DNA of 64,000 nt from Thiohalospira halophila DSM 15071 (lineage in GTDB: Bacteria > Pseudomonadota > Gammaproteobacteria > Thiohalospirales > Thiohalospiraceae). Each line of letters starts with the position of its first letter. Within the stretch, counting starts at the first letter, position 1. The notes under the pieces were generated by a model. It saw nothing but the letters and a program-made list of their open reading frames with translations, was not told the DNA's origin and searched no databases. The stretch lies in assembly GCF_900112605.1 (NCBI RefSeq), contig NZ_FOMJ01000008.1, positions 15,001-79,000 on the forward strand, given 5' to 3'. The translations under genes and the position numbers were made by a program. This document shows, piece by piece, positions 8,143-16,108 of this stretch.

Positions 8143-8988
8143 CTAGCGCAGCCGGAACTCCACCGGGACGGTGAGTTCCATCTCGTCCGCCGGGATGGAG
8201 TCCGGGAAGGCCGGCATGGGCTCGGCCCGGTCGAGCATGCGCCGCGCGGCCCGGTCCAGGAGGACCGAGCCGGACGGCTCGGTGACCTGGGCGCCGGCGA
8301 CGGTCCCGTCCCGGCGCAGGGTGAAGGTCAGCTCCACCACGCCTTCCTGGCGCCGCCGCCGGGCGGCCACCGGGTAGTCCTTGTGGCGTTCCAGCCACGC
8401 CTGCAGCCGCGTTCGGTAGTCCTCGAAGGCCCCCGGATCACCCCCTCCCGGGCTGCCATCCCCCTGGAGGTCCTGTTCGGCGGTCTCTTCCGCCTCGCTC
8501 GCCTCCGCCGCGTCCGTGGCCTCGGTGGTTTCCTCGGGCTCCGGGTCGGGTTCGGGCTCCGGCTCTCGTTGGGGCTCCGGTTCTGGCTCTGGCTCCGGCT
8601 CTGGCTCTGGCTCTGGTTCCGGCTCCGGCTCTGGCTCCGGCTCTGGCTCCGGTTCGGGTTTCGGCTCCGGCTTGGGATCCGGCTCCGGTTTCGGGTCGGG
8701 CTCGGATTCCGCCGGCTCCTCGACTGGCTGGTCGGGCGTGGTGTTGGCCCGGGCGCGGGGACCCAGCCCGACCTCCAGGCCGCCGGAGCCGGCATCCCGG
8801 GCCCCCGCTTCGGGCTCGGGGAACCCCACCAGCACGGCGGCGTGAAGGCCGGCCGCCAGCGTCAGCGCAACGACCCAGGCGGCCGGCCGGATCCCGTGCG
8901 GGTAGGGAGAGCGCAACGGGGTCCGAGGCACCGTCTCCGGCGCCACCGGCTCCACCCGCTCCTCCAGCCGCTCGGCGGGGACGCTCAT
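8143..8988 (-). CDS. tonB: TonB energy-transducing protein with long Glu-Pro spacer
   Basis: TonB spans the periplasm and passes proton-motive force from ExbB/ExbD to outer-membrane receptors. The 281-residue product has one transmembrane segment (about 36-56, with a histidine in it as in known TonBs), a very regular Pro-Glu/Pro-Lys spacer (about 88-160), a Glu/Ala-rich stretch, and the C-terminal TonB fold (about 190-281, with [10 protein letters not shown] and GTVAGAQV). The start overlaps the end of exbD as ATGA. It is last in the exbB-exbD-exbD-tonB operon, divergent from an iron-type receptor. Confidence 0.95.
   Translation of the reverse strand: MSVPAERLEERVEPVAPETVPRTPLRSPYPHGIRPAAWVVALTLAAGLHAAVLVGFPEPEAGARDAGSGGLEVGLGPRARANTTPDQPVEEPAESEPDPKPEPDPKPEPKPEPEPEPEPEPEPEPEPEPEPEPEPEPEPQREPEPEPDPEPEETTEATDAAEASEAEETAEQDLQGDGSPGGGDPGAFEDYRTRLQAWLERHKDYPVAARRRRQEGVVELTFTLRRDGTVAGAQVTEPSGSVLLDRAARRMLDRAEPMPAFPDSIPADEMELTVPVEFRLR
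8538..8710. repeat. 6-bp tandem repeat region encoding the Glu-Pro spacer of TonB
   Basis: Many near-identical 6-base units (GGCTCC or GGCTCT on the plus strand) encode the alternating Pro-Glu residues. Such tracts can change copy number by slippage in steps of two residues without breaking the frame. Confidence 0.85.
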
Positions 8989-9380
8989 TCCCCCTCCTTC
9001 CGGGTCACCAGCCGCACCCGTTCCAGGCCGGCCTCGCGCAGGGCCCGCATGACCTCGACCACGCGCACGCCCTCCACGGCGGCGTCGGCGCGCAGGAGGA
9101 TCTCTTCGCGCTCACCCACGGCCTCGGCCAGGCCCTCCAGCTCTACCGACTTCTCACCCAGGCTCAGGGCACCCTCCGCCGTGATGTACAAGGTCTGTTC
9201 GTCGCGATCGGGCTCCTCGCCCTCGACGGCGGCCTCCGGCGGCTCCACGTCCACCGCCTGGGGCGTGGTCAGGGCGCCGGCCACCATGAAGAAGATCAGC
9301 AACAGGAAGACGATATTGATGAGGGGGAGGATGTGGTCCTCCGTATCCCGCGGGGCGGAGTCGGGGCGGTGGAGCTGCAT
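8985..9380 (-). CDS. exbD: ExbD-family protein lacking the membrane aspartate
   Basis: ExbD forms a dimer inside the ExbB pentamer and couples proton flow to TonB. This 131-residue paralogue has the short cytoplasmic N-terminus, one transmembrane segment (about 18-37) and a periplasmic domain. At the place of the essential protonatable Asp (D25 in E. coli ExbD) it has Asn: the motif is LPLINIVF, with N22, where the neighbouring copy has TPLIDVVF. It may therefore act only together with the other ExbD. It overlaps tonB by 4 bases and follows the first exbD by 2 bases. Confidence 0.9.
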   Translation of the reverse strand: MQLHRPDSAPRDTEDHILPLINIVFLLLIFFMVAGALTTPQAVDVEPPEAAVEGEEPDRDEQTLYITAEGALSLGEKSVELEGLAEAVGEREEILLRADAAVEGVRVVEVMRALREAGLERVRLVTRKEGE

Positions 9381-9382
9381 GG

Positions 9383-9766
9383 CTACTCCGCCCCCCCGGC
9401 GAGGCTGACGCTGGCCCCCGGGAGAGTCCGCAGGCGGGCCACGAGGTCCACCGCCCGCTGCAGCGCCACGCCCTCGCTCATTTCCACGCGGATCCGCTCG
9501 GCCCCCTCCTCCTCCAGATGGGGCAGGAGTTCATCCGCCTCCCAGAGGCGATCCTCGTGACGGATCCCCTCGGCGGTGAGATGGACGCGGGCCGCGGAGG
9601 GATCGACCTCCCCGCCTCCCTCGCCCCCGATCTGCAGGTCGATGAGGCGCCACTCCATGAAGGTGGAAGCCAGCATGAAGAAGACCAGCAGGATGAAGAC
9701 GACGTCGATGAGCGGCGTCAGACTGATAAGGCGCCGCCTGGACGGGGCGCCGCTCTCAATGTGCAT
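9383..9766 (-). CDS. exbD: ExbD, canonical copy
   Basis: Proton-channel subunit of the TonB system, 127 residues in the chosen form starting MHIESGAP. It keeps the essential membrane aspartate (D21, in LTPLIDVVF) in its single transmembrane segment, followed by a periplasmic domain. A longer frame starting at 9817 would overlap exbB by 62 bases and adds a non-family stretch, so 9766 is preferred; it overlaps the end of exbB by 11 bases. Together with the Asn-bearing ExbD just downstream it makes a two-ExbD operon. Confidence 0.92.
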   Translation of the reverse strand: MHIESGAPSRRRLISLTPLIDVVFILLVFFMLASTFMEWRLIDLQIGGEGGGEVDPSAARVHLTAEGIRHEDRLWEADELLPHLEEEGAERIRVEMSEGVALQRAVDLVARLRTLPGASVSLAGGAE

Positions 9767-10466
9767 GGCCCGGCCGTAGCTGGGTCGCCGGGTTGGCCAC
9801 GGAGTCGGCCTCACCACCCCCCGCCAGGGCGCCGGTGAAGATCCGGGTCACGCGGTCCTCCATGAGCTGGGCGGTGCGCTCCACGATCCGCTCCAGCAGG
9901 CTGAGCACCGCCACCACCGGGATGGCCACGGCCAGCCCCGCCGCCGTGGTCAGCAGCGCCTCCCAGATCCCGCCGGAGAGTACCGACGGGTCCACCTGGC
10001 TGCCGGCGGCCTCCAGCTCCCGGAAGGCCTCGATCATCCCCAGCACCGTGCCCAGCAGGCCGAGCAGGGGGCTCAGCGCCCCGATGACCTCCAGGACCTT
10101 GAGGTGGCTGCGCAGGCCGGCGAGCTGGGCCGCCGCCACCCGCTGGACCTCCTCGCGTACGGTGGCCGGCTCCACGTCCCCGCGCGACTGGCCGCGCAGG
10201 GCCGTCTCCAGCACCCGTGCGGCCGGATGGGGCGAGGCGGCCAGGCGCTCCAGCGCCTCGCCGACACGGCCGCTGCGCCAGAGCGCCTCGCCTTCGCCCA
10301 GGACAGCGGTGGAGCCCAGACGGAGCCGGGCGAACTGCCACGCTTTGAGCAGGATCACGGCCAGCGCCACCACCGACAGCCCCACGAGGATGGCCACCAC
10401 GGTCCCCCCGTTGGCATAGAGCCAGGCCAGGGGGCCCAGCAGACCCTGGGTGGTTTCGCTCTCCAT
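9756..10466 (-). CDS. exbB: ExbB/TolQ-type proton channel subunit
   Basis: ExbB pentamers form the membrane channel that drives TonB. The 236-residue product has three transmembrane segments (about 20-42, 128-150 and 170-195) and the family motifs GALSPLLGLLGTVLGMIEAF and TTAAGLAVAIPVV. The ATG at 10466 is preceded by GGAGGT; the longer open frame upstream is not family-like. The Fur-type site lies only 16 to 34 bases upstream of the start, so iron repression is expected. It is first of the exbB-exbD-exbD-tonB operon. Confidence 0.94.
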   Translation of the reverse strand: MESETTQGLLGPLAWLYANGGTVVAILVGLSVVALAVILLKAWQFARLRLGSTAVLGEGEALWRSGRVGEALERLAASPHPAARVLETALRGQSRGDVEPATVREEVQRVAAAQLAGLRSHLKVLEVIGALSPLLGLLGTVLGMIEAFRELEAAGSQVDPSVLSGGIWEALLTTAAGLAVAIPVVAVLSLLERIVERTAQLMEDRVTRIFTGALAGGGEADSVANPATQLRPGHAH

Positions 10467-10481
10467 GGGACCTCCACTGTT

Positions 10482-10500
10482 GAGAATGGTTATCATTATT
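10482..10500. promoter_or_regulatory. Fur box upstream of exbB
   Basis: GAGAATGGTTATCATTATT matches the 19-bp palindromic Fur consensus (GATAATGATAATCATTATC) at 15 positions. Its place next to exbB and across from a TonB-dependent receptor supports iron control. Confidence 0.75.
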
Positions 10501-10548
10501 TCAGACACGGCGCCCGGCGCAACCCCTGACGCCCCTCCGCGCCTCTTT

Positions 10549-10582
10549 ATCGAAATGCGAACGATTCCTGTTTGCGTTCGAT
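10549..10582. promoter_or_regulatory. Dyad overlapping the -35 of the receptor promoter
   Basis: ATCGAA at 10549-10554 and TTCGAT at 10577-10582 form the outer arms, with near-matching inner arms GCGAAC and GTTTGC. It overlaps the -35 element of the receptor promoter and may be a second Fur-type or other repressor site; its match to Fur consensus is poor. Confidence 0.4.
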
Positions 10583-10600
10583 ATCGGGTTCCCGTATAGT
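10572..10600 (+). promoter_or_regulatory. Sigma70-like promoter of the TonB-dependent receptor
   Basis: TTGCGT at 10572-10577, 17-base spacer, TATAGT at 10595-10600. Transcription would begin near 10607, giving a leader of about 128 bases before the receptor ATG. Confidence 0.65.
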
Positions 10601-10734
10601 CCTCTCCGGGTTGCCGGCGGGGTCTTCTCTCCCGTTTCCCCCGCCGCCATACCCCCGTTTTACGGCGGGCCGTCCCGGCGGCCCATCGATTGAGCAGGAC
10701 CATAAACAAAACCCGAACCCGAGGAGCTCGAGAG

Positions 10735-12903
10735 ATGTACCGACCCTTTCGCCTAGGAACCGTCGCCGCCCTGGTGGGGCTCGCCACCGGCACCGCCGTC
10801 GCCCAGGACGACAGCCAGCGGCTGGACCAGGTCTCCATCGTCGGCAGCCAGGCCGAGGCGCAGCAGCAGCCGGGCTCGGTCCAGTACGTTGGCGAGGAGC
10901 GCCTGGAGGACCACGAGTACACCGACATCAACCGAATCGTGCGCGAGATCCCCGGCGTGAACTTCCAGGAGGAGGAGGGCTACGGCCTGCGGCCCAACAT
11001 CGGCCTGCGCGGAACCGGCGTGGGGCGCACCTCCAACGTCACCCTCATGGAGGACGGCGTCCTCATCGCCCCGGCGCCCTATTCCGCCTCGTCCGCCTAC
11101 TACTTCCCCTCCGCCCCGCGCCTGGCCGGCGTCGAGGTGACCAAGGGCCCCGCATCCATCCAGTACGGCCCGCGCAGCCTGGGCGGGGCCATCAACCTCC
11201 TCTCCCGCCCCATCCCCGGCGACAAGCGCGGCCAGGTGGACGTGGCCGGTGGCGAGGACGGCTACTACAAGCTCCACGGCCACTACGGCGAGTCCGGCGA
11301 GACCTTCGGCGGCATGATCGAGGCGCTGCGCTACGGCGCCGACGGCTTCAAGGACCTGGACGGCGGCGGCGACACCGGCTTCGACAAGAACGACATCCTG
11401 GCCAAGTTCCGCATGAACTCCGGCGCCGACGCCGAGCGCTACCAGGAGCTGACGGTGAAGGTCGGCTACGCCGACGAGACCTCCAACATGTCCTACCTGG
11501 GCCTCACCGACGAGGATTTCGACGACGACCCCTACCGTCGCTATCGCGCCTCGGCCAGGGACCAGATGAACAACGAGCACAAGCAGCTCCAGGTGGGCCA
11601 CTACATCGAACTCGACCGCGGCATGGAGCTGGACACCACCGCCTACTACAACGAGTACTTCCGCAACTGGTACAAGCTCGACAGCGTCAACGGCACCGGC
11701 ATCGGTGACGCCCTGGAGGATCCGGGCCTCGTCTCCGTCATGAAGGGCAACACCGCGGGCAATCTCGACATCAAGGCCAACAACCGCAACTACGTCAGCC
11801 AGGGCATCCAGACCGCCCTGGGCCTGGATTTCACCACCGGCGGCGCAGAGCACGACCTGACCCTGGGCGCCCGCTACCACGAGGACGAGGTGGACCGCTT
11901 CCAGTGGGTGGACACCTACGACATGGGCGCCGACGGCAGCATTACCCTGGATTCGGCCAATGCCGACACCCCCGGCACCGAGTCCAACCGCATCCGCGAG
12001 ACCGAGGCGCTGGCCCTCTACGCCCACGACACCGTCACCATGGGCGACTGGCGCATCCAGGGCGGCATCCGCTACGAGAACATCCAGGGCGACGAGAAGG
12101 ACTACGGCACCGACGACCCGGGCCGCACCGGCAGCCCCGAGACCGCCAGCTCCGACCAGAGCGTGGTGGTCCCCGGCGTGGGTGCGACCTACAACGTCAC
12201 CGACGGCTGGCAGCTTCTCGCCGGCGTGCACAAGGGCTTCGCCCCGGCCGGCGTGGGTAGCGACGCCGACCCCGAGGAGGCCATCAACTACGAGGCCGGC
12301 ACCCGACTGTTCGGCAGGAACTACACCGCCAGCGTCATCGGCTTCTACAACGACTACGACAACCTGCTGGCCGAGTGCACCGCCTCTCGCGGCAGTGACG
12401 CCTGCAATATCGGCGATACCGAGAACGCGGGCGCCGCCGAGGTCCAGGGCCTGGAGGCCAGCCTCGACTACGCCGTGGAAGCCGCCGGCAGCCAGTGGCC
12501 CTTCCGGGTCGCCTACACCTGGACCGACACCGAGTTCGGCAGCGCCTCGGACACCGGCACCTGGGGCAACGTGGAGCCGGGCGACGAGATGCCCTACCTG
12601 GCCGAACACCAGCTCTTCGCCAGCGCCGGTGTGGTGCGCTCCGACTGGCAGGCCCACCTCTCTGCCAAGTACATGGACGAGATGCGCACCTCCCCGGGTT
12701 CCGGCTCCATCCCGGGCGACGAGGGCACCGACGCCCACACCGTCTTCGACCTGGCCGGTGAGTACCGGGTGACCGACAACGGCCGCGTCTACGTGAACGT
12801 CGAGAACCTCACCGACGAGGAATACGTCGCCGCCCGCCGTCCCGCCGGCGCCCGCCCCGGGATGCCGCGCACCGCCAAGGTCGGCTGGAAGATGGACTTC
12901 TGA
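10735..12903 (+). CDS. TonB-dependent outer-membrane receptor, FecA-like
   Basis: Outer-membrane beta-barrel receptor of 722 residues, probably for a ferric chelate. It has a signal peptide (about 1-24, cut after AVA-QDD), a TonB-box-like start (LDQVSIVGS, about 31-39), a plug domain (about 45-160) with MEDGVLIAPAPYSASSAYYF and VEVTKGPASIQYGP, and a barrel ending in the family KMDF with terminal Phe. The plug resembles FecA-type receptors, but the ligand cannot be named from sequence. The ATG at 10735 follows GAGGAG; the longer frame from 10690 is unlikely. The Fur site and the divergent exbB-exbD-tonB operon support iron transport. Confidence 0.93.
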   Translation: MYRPFRLGTVAALVGLATGTAVAQDDSQRLDQVSIVGSQAEAQQQPGSVQYVGEERLEDHEYTDINRIVREIPGVNFQEEEGYGLRPNIGLRGTGVGRTSNVTLMEDGVLIAPAPYSASSAYYFPSAPRLAGVEVTKGPASIQYGPRSLGGAINLLSRPIPGDKRGQVDVAGGEDGYYKLHGHYGESGETFGGMIEALRYGADGFKDLDGGGDTGFDKNDILAKFRMNSGADAERYQELTVKVGYADETSNMSYLGLTDEDFDDDPYRRYRASARDQMNNEHKQLQVGHYIELDRGMELDTTAYYNEYFRNWYKLDSVNGTGIGDALEDPGLVSVMKGNTAGNLDIKANNRNYVSQGIQTALGLDFTTGGAEHDLTLGARYHEDEVDRFQWVDTYDMGADGSITLDSANADTPGTESNRIRETEALALYAHDTVTMGDWRIQGGIRYENIQGDEKDYGTDDPGRTGSPETASSDQSVVVPGVGATYNVTDGWQLLAGVHKGFAPAGVGSDADPEEAINYEAGTRLFGRNYTASVIGFYNDYDNLLAECTASRGSDACNIGDTENAGAAEVQGLEASLDYAVEAAGSQWPFRVAYTWTDTEFGSASDTGTWGNVEPGDEMPYLAEHQLFASAGVVRSDWQAHLSAKYMDEMRTSPGSGSIPGDEGTDAHTVFDLAGEYRVTDNGRVYVNVENLTDEEYVAARRPAGARPGMPRTAKVGWKMDF

Positions 12904-13018
12904 GCCGACCTGCCCGGCGGAACCAAGGGGCCGCCGGGTTCATCCGCCGATGGAATACCCGTGGCCCCTGAACCGTCTTTTCTCCCGTGGGCGGTTTACT
13001 CCTCTCCACGCCACCCTT

Positions 13019-13062
13019 CGGGGCGCTCCCGGTCACTCAGCACCGGGGCGCCCCTTCTTTTT
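13019..13062 (+). terminator. Strong intrinsic terminator after the receptor gene
   Basis: A long stem formed by ggggcgctcccggt and accggggcgcccc around an 8-base loop, followed by TTCTTTTTG. It lies about 115 bases after the receptor stop. A weaker hairpin (CCCGGCGG/CCGCCGGG, 12912-12937) precedes it. Confidence 0.85.
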
Positions 13063-13089
13063 GTCCGGCCCCCGTGCGACGATTCCGCC

Positions 13090-13647
13090 ATGGATCCGCG
13101 CGCCGACCTCGTCCGCTACTACCACTGGCTCCACCGCTACGGCCTCAACGATGCCCACAGCGGCAACGCCTCGGTCCGCGACGGCAACACCGTCTGGGTC
13201 ACCCCCACCGGCGCCTGCGCCGACACCCTGCGCCCCTTCGAGCTGGTGGCGTGCTCCCCGGGCGACGGCCCCGGGCCCGGTGCCTCCCTGGATGGCGCCC
13301 TCCACCTGGCCGTCTACCACCACAATCCGGCGGCCGGCGCGGTCCTCCACGCCCACAACCCCCACACCGTGGCCCTGACCCTGGACGGCAGCGACTTCCA
13401 TCCGCCGGACTTCGAGGGGCAGTACTATTTCCCCCGGGTGCCGGTCCTCGACATCCCCTACGGCGAGTACCTGGAACGGGCCCCGGAGGCGGTGGCGGCA
13501 ACCCTGGCGGAATACCCCGTCACGGTGGTCCGCGGCCACGGCGTCTACGCCGCTGCCCCCACCCTGGATCGGGCCTACAAGTGGGTGGGCTCCCTGGAGC
13601 AGTCGGCGCACACCACGTGGCTGGCCCGGCAGGCGGGGACGCTCTAG
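13090..13647 (+). CDS. Class II aldolase/adducin-family protein
   Basis: Small aldolase-fold protein of 185 residues, the family of fuculose-phosphate aldolase; substrate unknown. The zinc ligands are present as H87 and H89 (LHAHNPH) and H150 (RGHGVYAA). At the place of the catalytic Glu of fuculose aldolase (E73) there is Asp (D68, ASLDGALH), so activity may differ. No sugar-use genes are adjacent: it stands between the receptor terminator and a convergent ligase gene. The ATG at 13090 has no clear ribosome site; the upstream bases belong to the terminator, so translation may start on a near-leaderless message. Confidence 0.8.
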   Translation: MDPRADLVRYYHWLHRYGLNDAHSGNASVRDGNTVWVTPTGACADTLRPFELVACSPGDGPGPGASLDGALHLAVYHHNPAAGAVLHAHNPHTVALTLDGSDFHPPDFEGQYYFPRVPVLDIPYGEYLERAPEAVAATLAEYPVTVVRGHGVYAAAPTLDRAYKWVGSLEQSAHTTWLARQAGTL

Positions 13648-13654
13648 CCGACCT

Positions 13655-14602
13655 TCAGAGGGGCTCCCGGGGGAAGGCCGCCTGCGCCCAGGCGGCGCGC
13701 CCCGCCGCCGGCCGTCCCTCGGGCTCCGCCTCCACCCGGTCCAGCCGGGGCTTCAGCCCCTCGCCGTTGGTCATCTGGATGGCGAGCCCCGGGCGGGCAT
13801 TGAGTTCCAGCAGCAGCGGGCCGCGGTCGCGGTCGAGTACCAGGTCGACGCCGAGATAGCCCAGGCCGGTCATGTCGTAGCAGGCGGCGGCCTCGGCCAG
13901 CAGGGCATCCCAGCCGGGGACGGCGAGGTGGGCGAAGTCGGTCCCGCTGTCCGGGTGCCGGCGGCAGGGCCGGTCGAACTGGACTCCCTGCACCGCCCGC
14001 CCGGTGGCCAGGTCCAGCCCCACCCCCACCGCCCCCTGGTGGAGATTGGCCTTGCCGCCGGAGACGCGGGTCCCCAGGCGGACCATGGCCATCACCGGAT
14101 AGCCGCGGAAGACCACCACCCGGATGTCGGGGACGCCGCCGCCGGCCCATTCCGCGAGCACCGGATCGCAGTCCACCAGCCCCTCCACCACGGCGACATC
14201 CGGTGCCCCGCCGAGGCTGTAGAGGCCGGAGAGGATGTTGGAGGCGTGGCGCTCCACCTCGCCGGGCGGCAGGGCCTCGCCCCCCTGGCGGAAGGTGCCG
14301 TCGGCGGTGTCGGTGACCACCAGGATCCCCTTGCCGCCGCTGCCCCGGGCCGGCTTCATGGCGAAGCCGGTCTGCCGGGCCAGGAAGGCCGCCAGCCCGC
14401 GGACCTGGAACTGGGTCTCCACCGTGGCCAGCAGGGGCGGCGTGGCCACGCCGTGGGCCGCCGCCAGCTCCTTGGTCCGGCGCTTGTCGTCCACCAGGGG
14501 GTAGAGGCGGCGATCGTTGTAGCCACCGACATACTGGATGTTGCGTCGGTTCATGCCGACGACACCCCGTCCCGCCAGCTTCCGCCACCGGCCCAGGAGC
14601 AC
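13655..14602 (-). CDS. Alpha-L-glutamate-ligase-like ATP-grasp protein
   Basis: ATP-grasp enzyme of 315 residues, predicted to join an amino acid (glutamate-like) to a carboxylate. Visible features are the nucleotide-binding region KPARGSGGKGIL (about 104-115), the motif VDLVLDRDRGPLLLELNARPG with the metal-binding Glu and Asn (about 252-272), and SGGKANLHQGAVGVG. It starts with GTG at 14602, four bases after the stop of the transglutaminase-like membrane gene, with GGAGG upstream. It is third in the conserved trio with that gene and the retropepsin-like lipoprotein, a set predicted in the literature on ATP-grasp amidoligases to make or trim a peptide tag. The target is unknown. Confidence 0.85.
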   Translation of the reverse strand: MLLGRWRKLAGRGVVGMNRRNIQYVGGYNDRRLYPLVDDKRRTKELAAAHGVATPPLLATVETQFQVRGLAAFLARQTGFAMKPARGSGGKGILVVTDTADGTFRQGGEALPPGEVERHASNILSGLYSLGGAPDVAVVEGLVDCDPVLAEWAGGGVPDIRVVVFRGYPVMAMVRLGTRVSGGKANLHQGAVGVGLDLATGRAVQGVQFDRPCRRHPDSGTDFAHLAVPGWDALLAEAAACYDMTGLGYLGVDLVLDRDRGPLLLELNARPGLAIQMTNGEGLKPRLDRVEAEPEGRPAAGRAAWAQAAFPREPL

Positions 14603-14606
14603 GCCC

Positions 14607-16106
14607 TCAGTCCTCCGTCATGGGGCGGAAGCGGCGCAGCTCCAGCAGGCGGTAGCCGGTGTAGCTGCCCAGCAGCAGGATCAGCCCCAGGAGGGCAAGC
14701 TGCAGCTCCGGGAAGTTGAAGGTCAGGTGGCGTACCCAGGGGTTGTCCATGGCCAGATAGGCCAGCACCGCGGTGAGCAGGCTCCCGCCGCCCTGGGCCA
14801 GCACCTCGCGACCGCCCTCCTCCTCCCAGAGGACGGACATCCGTTCGATGGTCCAGGCCAGGATGATGATGGGGAAGAAGGTGATGGTCATGGCCTGATT
14901 CAGCCCCAGGCGCCAGGCGAGCACCGAGAAGAGGGCCATGATGGCGATGACGGTGATGATGACCGCCGATACCCGGGCCACCAGCAGCAGGTTCAGCCGC
15001 GACAGCCAGCCGCGGATGAGCAGCCCCGTGGCCACCACCAGGGTAAAGGCGATGAGGCCGGTGGTCAGGGACATGCGCATGAAGGCCAGGGCGATGAGGA
15101 CCGGCATGAAGGTCCCCGAGGTCCGGATCCCCACCAGGACCCGGAGGAGGACCACCACCAGCGCCCCCACCGGGATGAGCAGCAGCGTCTTGAACAGCGC
15201 CTGCTCCTCCAGGGGCAGGGCGTGGATGGTGAGATCCAGCACCCCCGTGTCCCCCAGGTGGTTGCGCACCGCCAGCGCCGCCGGCTCCTGGTGGCGCAGC
15301 ATGGAGAAGTGGACCCGGGAGTTCTCGCCCCCCTCCACGGTGAGGACCGCGTCGCCCCCGCGCTCCCAGAGCAGCAGGTTCTCCGGCCGGCCCCACTCCC
15401 CGGTGGCCGGGTCGAAGAGGACGACGCCGTCGTCGGCGTGGACCTCCAGCCACGGCTCCAGGCTCTGGCGGCGCCGACCATCCTCCAGCCGCAGGCCGTG
15501 AACCACTCGCGCCCCGATCCCGGCATCGGCGAGCAGCCGCACCAGCAGCTCGGGGCGGGAATGGCTGGTCTCCAGCAGCCGTTCGCTCTGCCCCGAGCCC
15601 TCGCTGAAGGTCGCGATGAGCTGCCGGGCCAGACTGACGGCGTCGGCCGAGCGCGCCCGGGCCCGCTCCACGATGGCCCGGGCCGCCTCCTCGTTGGGGG
15701 GCTCCCAGAGGCTCGGATCCGCCTCCACCGGTTCCACCGGCGGGTCCACCGCCCCCGGCGCCGCCATGAGCTGGACGGAATAGTAGAGGTGTTGCTCTCC
15801 CCGGGCCTCGCGCACCGTCCACAGGGCGCGACGGCCGCCCTCCCCGGGCCGGTCCAGGCCGTAGCCGGAGGAGGCGGTATGCTCGGAGATCCGGCGGAAT
15901 CCGGCCTGCTGCTCCGGCAGTGCCAGCGAGGCGCGCACCGGCCCGCCGGTGGCGGTGAAGCGCACCTGCGCCTCCACCTCCCAGATGGCGCGCTGCTCTC
16001 CCGGCTTGAGGGGGACCCCCAGCTCCAGGGCGCGCCAGGCCATGGCCGCCAGCCCGGCGACCAGCAGCAGCGCCACCACGACGAAGAAGGGTCCGCGCCC
16101 GGCCAC
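14607..16106 (-). CDS. Inactive-transglutaminase / seven-TM membrane protein (UUP1 family)
   Basis: Membrane protein of 499 residues and unknown role. It has an N-terminal anchor (about 7-22), a large periplasmic region that includes a transglutaminase-like fold (about 190-290) without a recognisable Cys-His-Asp triad, and a C-terminal block of about seven transmembrane segments (from about 305), ending GYRLLELRRFRPM. It starts with GTG 2 bases after the retropepsin-like gene and ends 4 bases before the ATP-grasp gene, so the three are one operon. Related proteins in this operon type are thought to hold the ligase product or partner at the membrane. Confidence 0.85.
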   Translation of the reverse strand: MAGRGPFFVVVALLLVAGLAAMAWRALELGVPLKPGEQRAIWEVEAQVRFTATGGPVRASLALPEQQAGFRRISEHTASSGYGLDRPGEGGRRALWTVREARGEQHLYYSVQLMAAPGAVDPPVEPVEADPSLWEPPNEEAARAIVERARARSADAVSLARQLIATFSEGSGQSERLLETSHSRPELLVRLLADAGIGARVVHGLRLEDGRRRQSLEPWLEVHADDGVVLFDPATGEWGRPENLLLWERGGDAVLTVEGGENSRVHFSMLRHQEPAALAVRNHLGDTGVLDLTIHALPLEEQALFKTLLLIPVGALVVVLLRVLVGIRTSGTFMPVLIALAFMRMSLTTGLIAFTLVVATGLLIRGWLSRLNLLLVARVSAVIITVIAIMALFSVLAWRLGLNQAMTITFFPIIILAWTIERMSVLWEEEGGREVLAQGGGSLLTAVLAYLAMDNPWVRHLTFNFPELQLALLGLILLLGSYTGYRLLELRRFRPMTED

Positions 16107-16108
16107 GA

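Noticed and set aside
8538-8710. CRISPR-like or satellite repeat
   Set aside because: The repeat is in frame in tonB and encodes the usual Glu-Pro spacer; there are no spacers.
10753-12738. 661-residue minus-strand open frame
   Set aside because: Antisense to the TonB-dependent receptor; Val/Gly/Ala-rich repeats typical of the complement of GC-rich codons.
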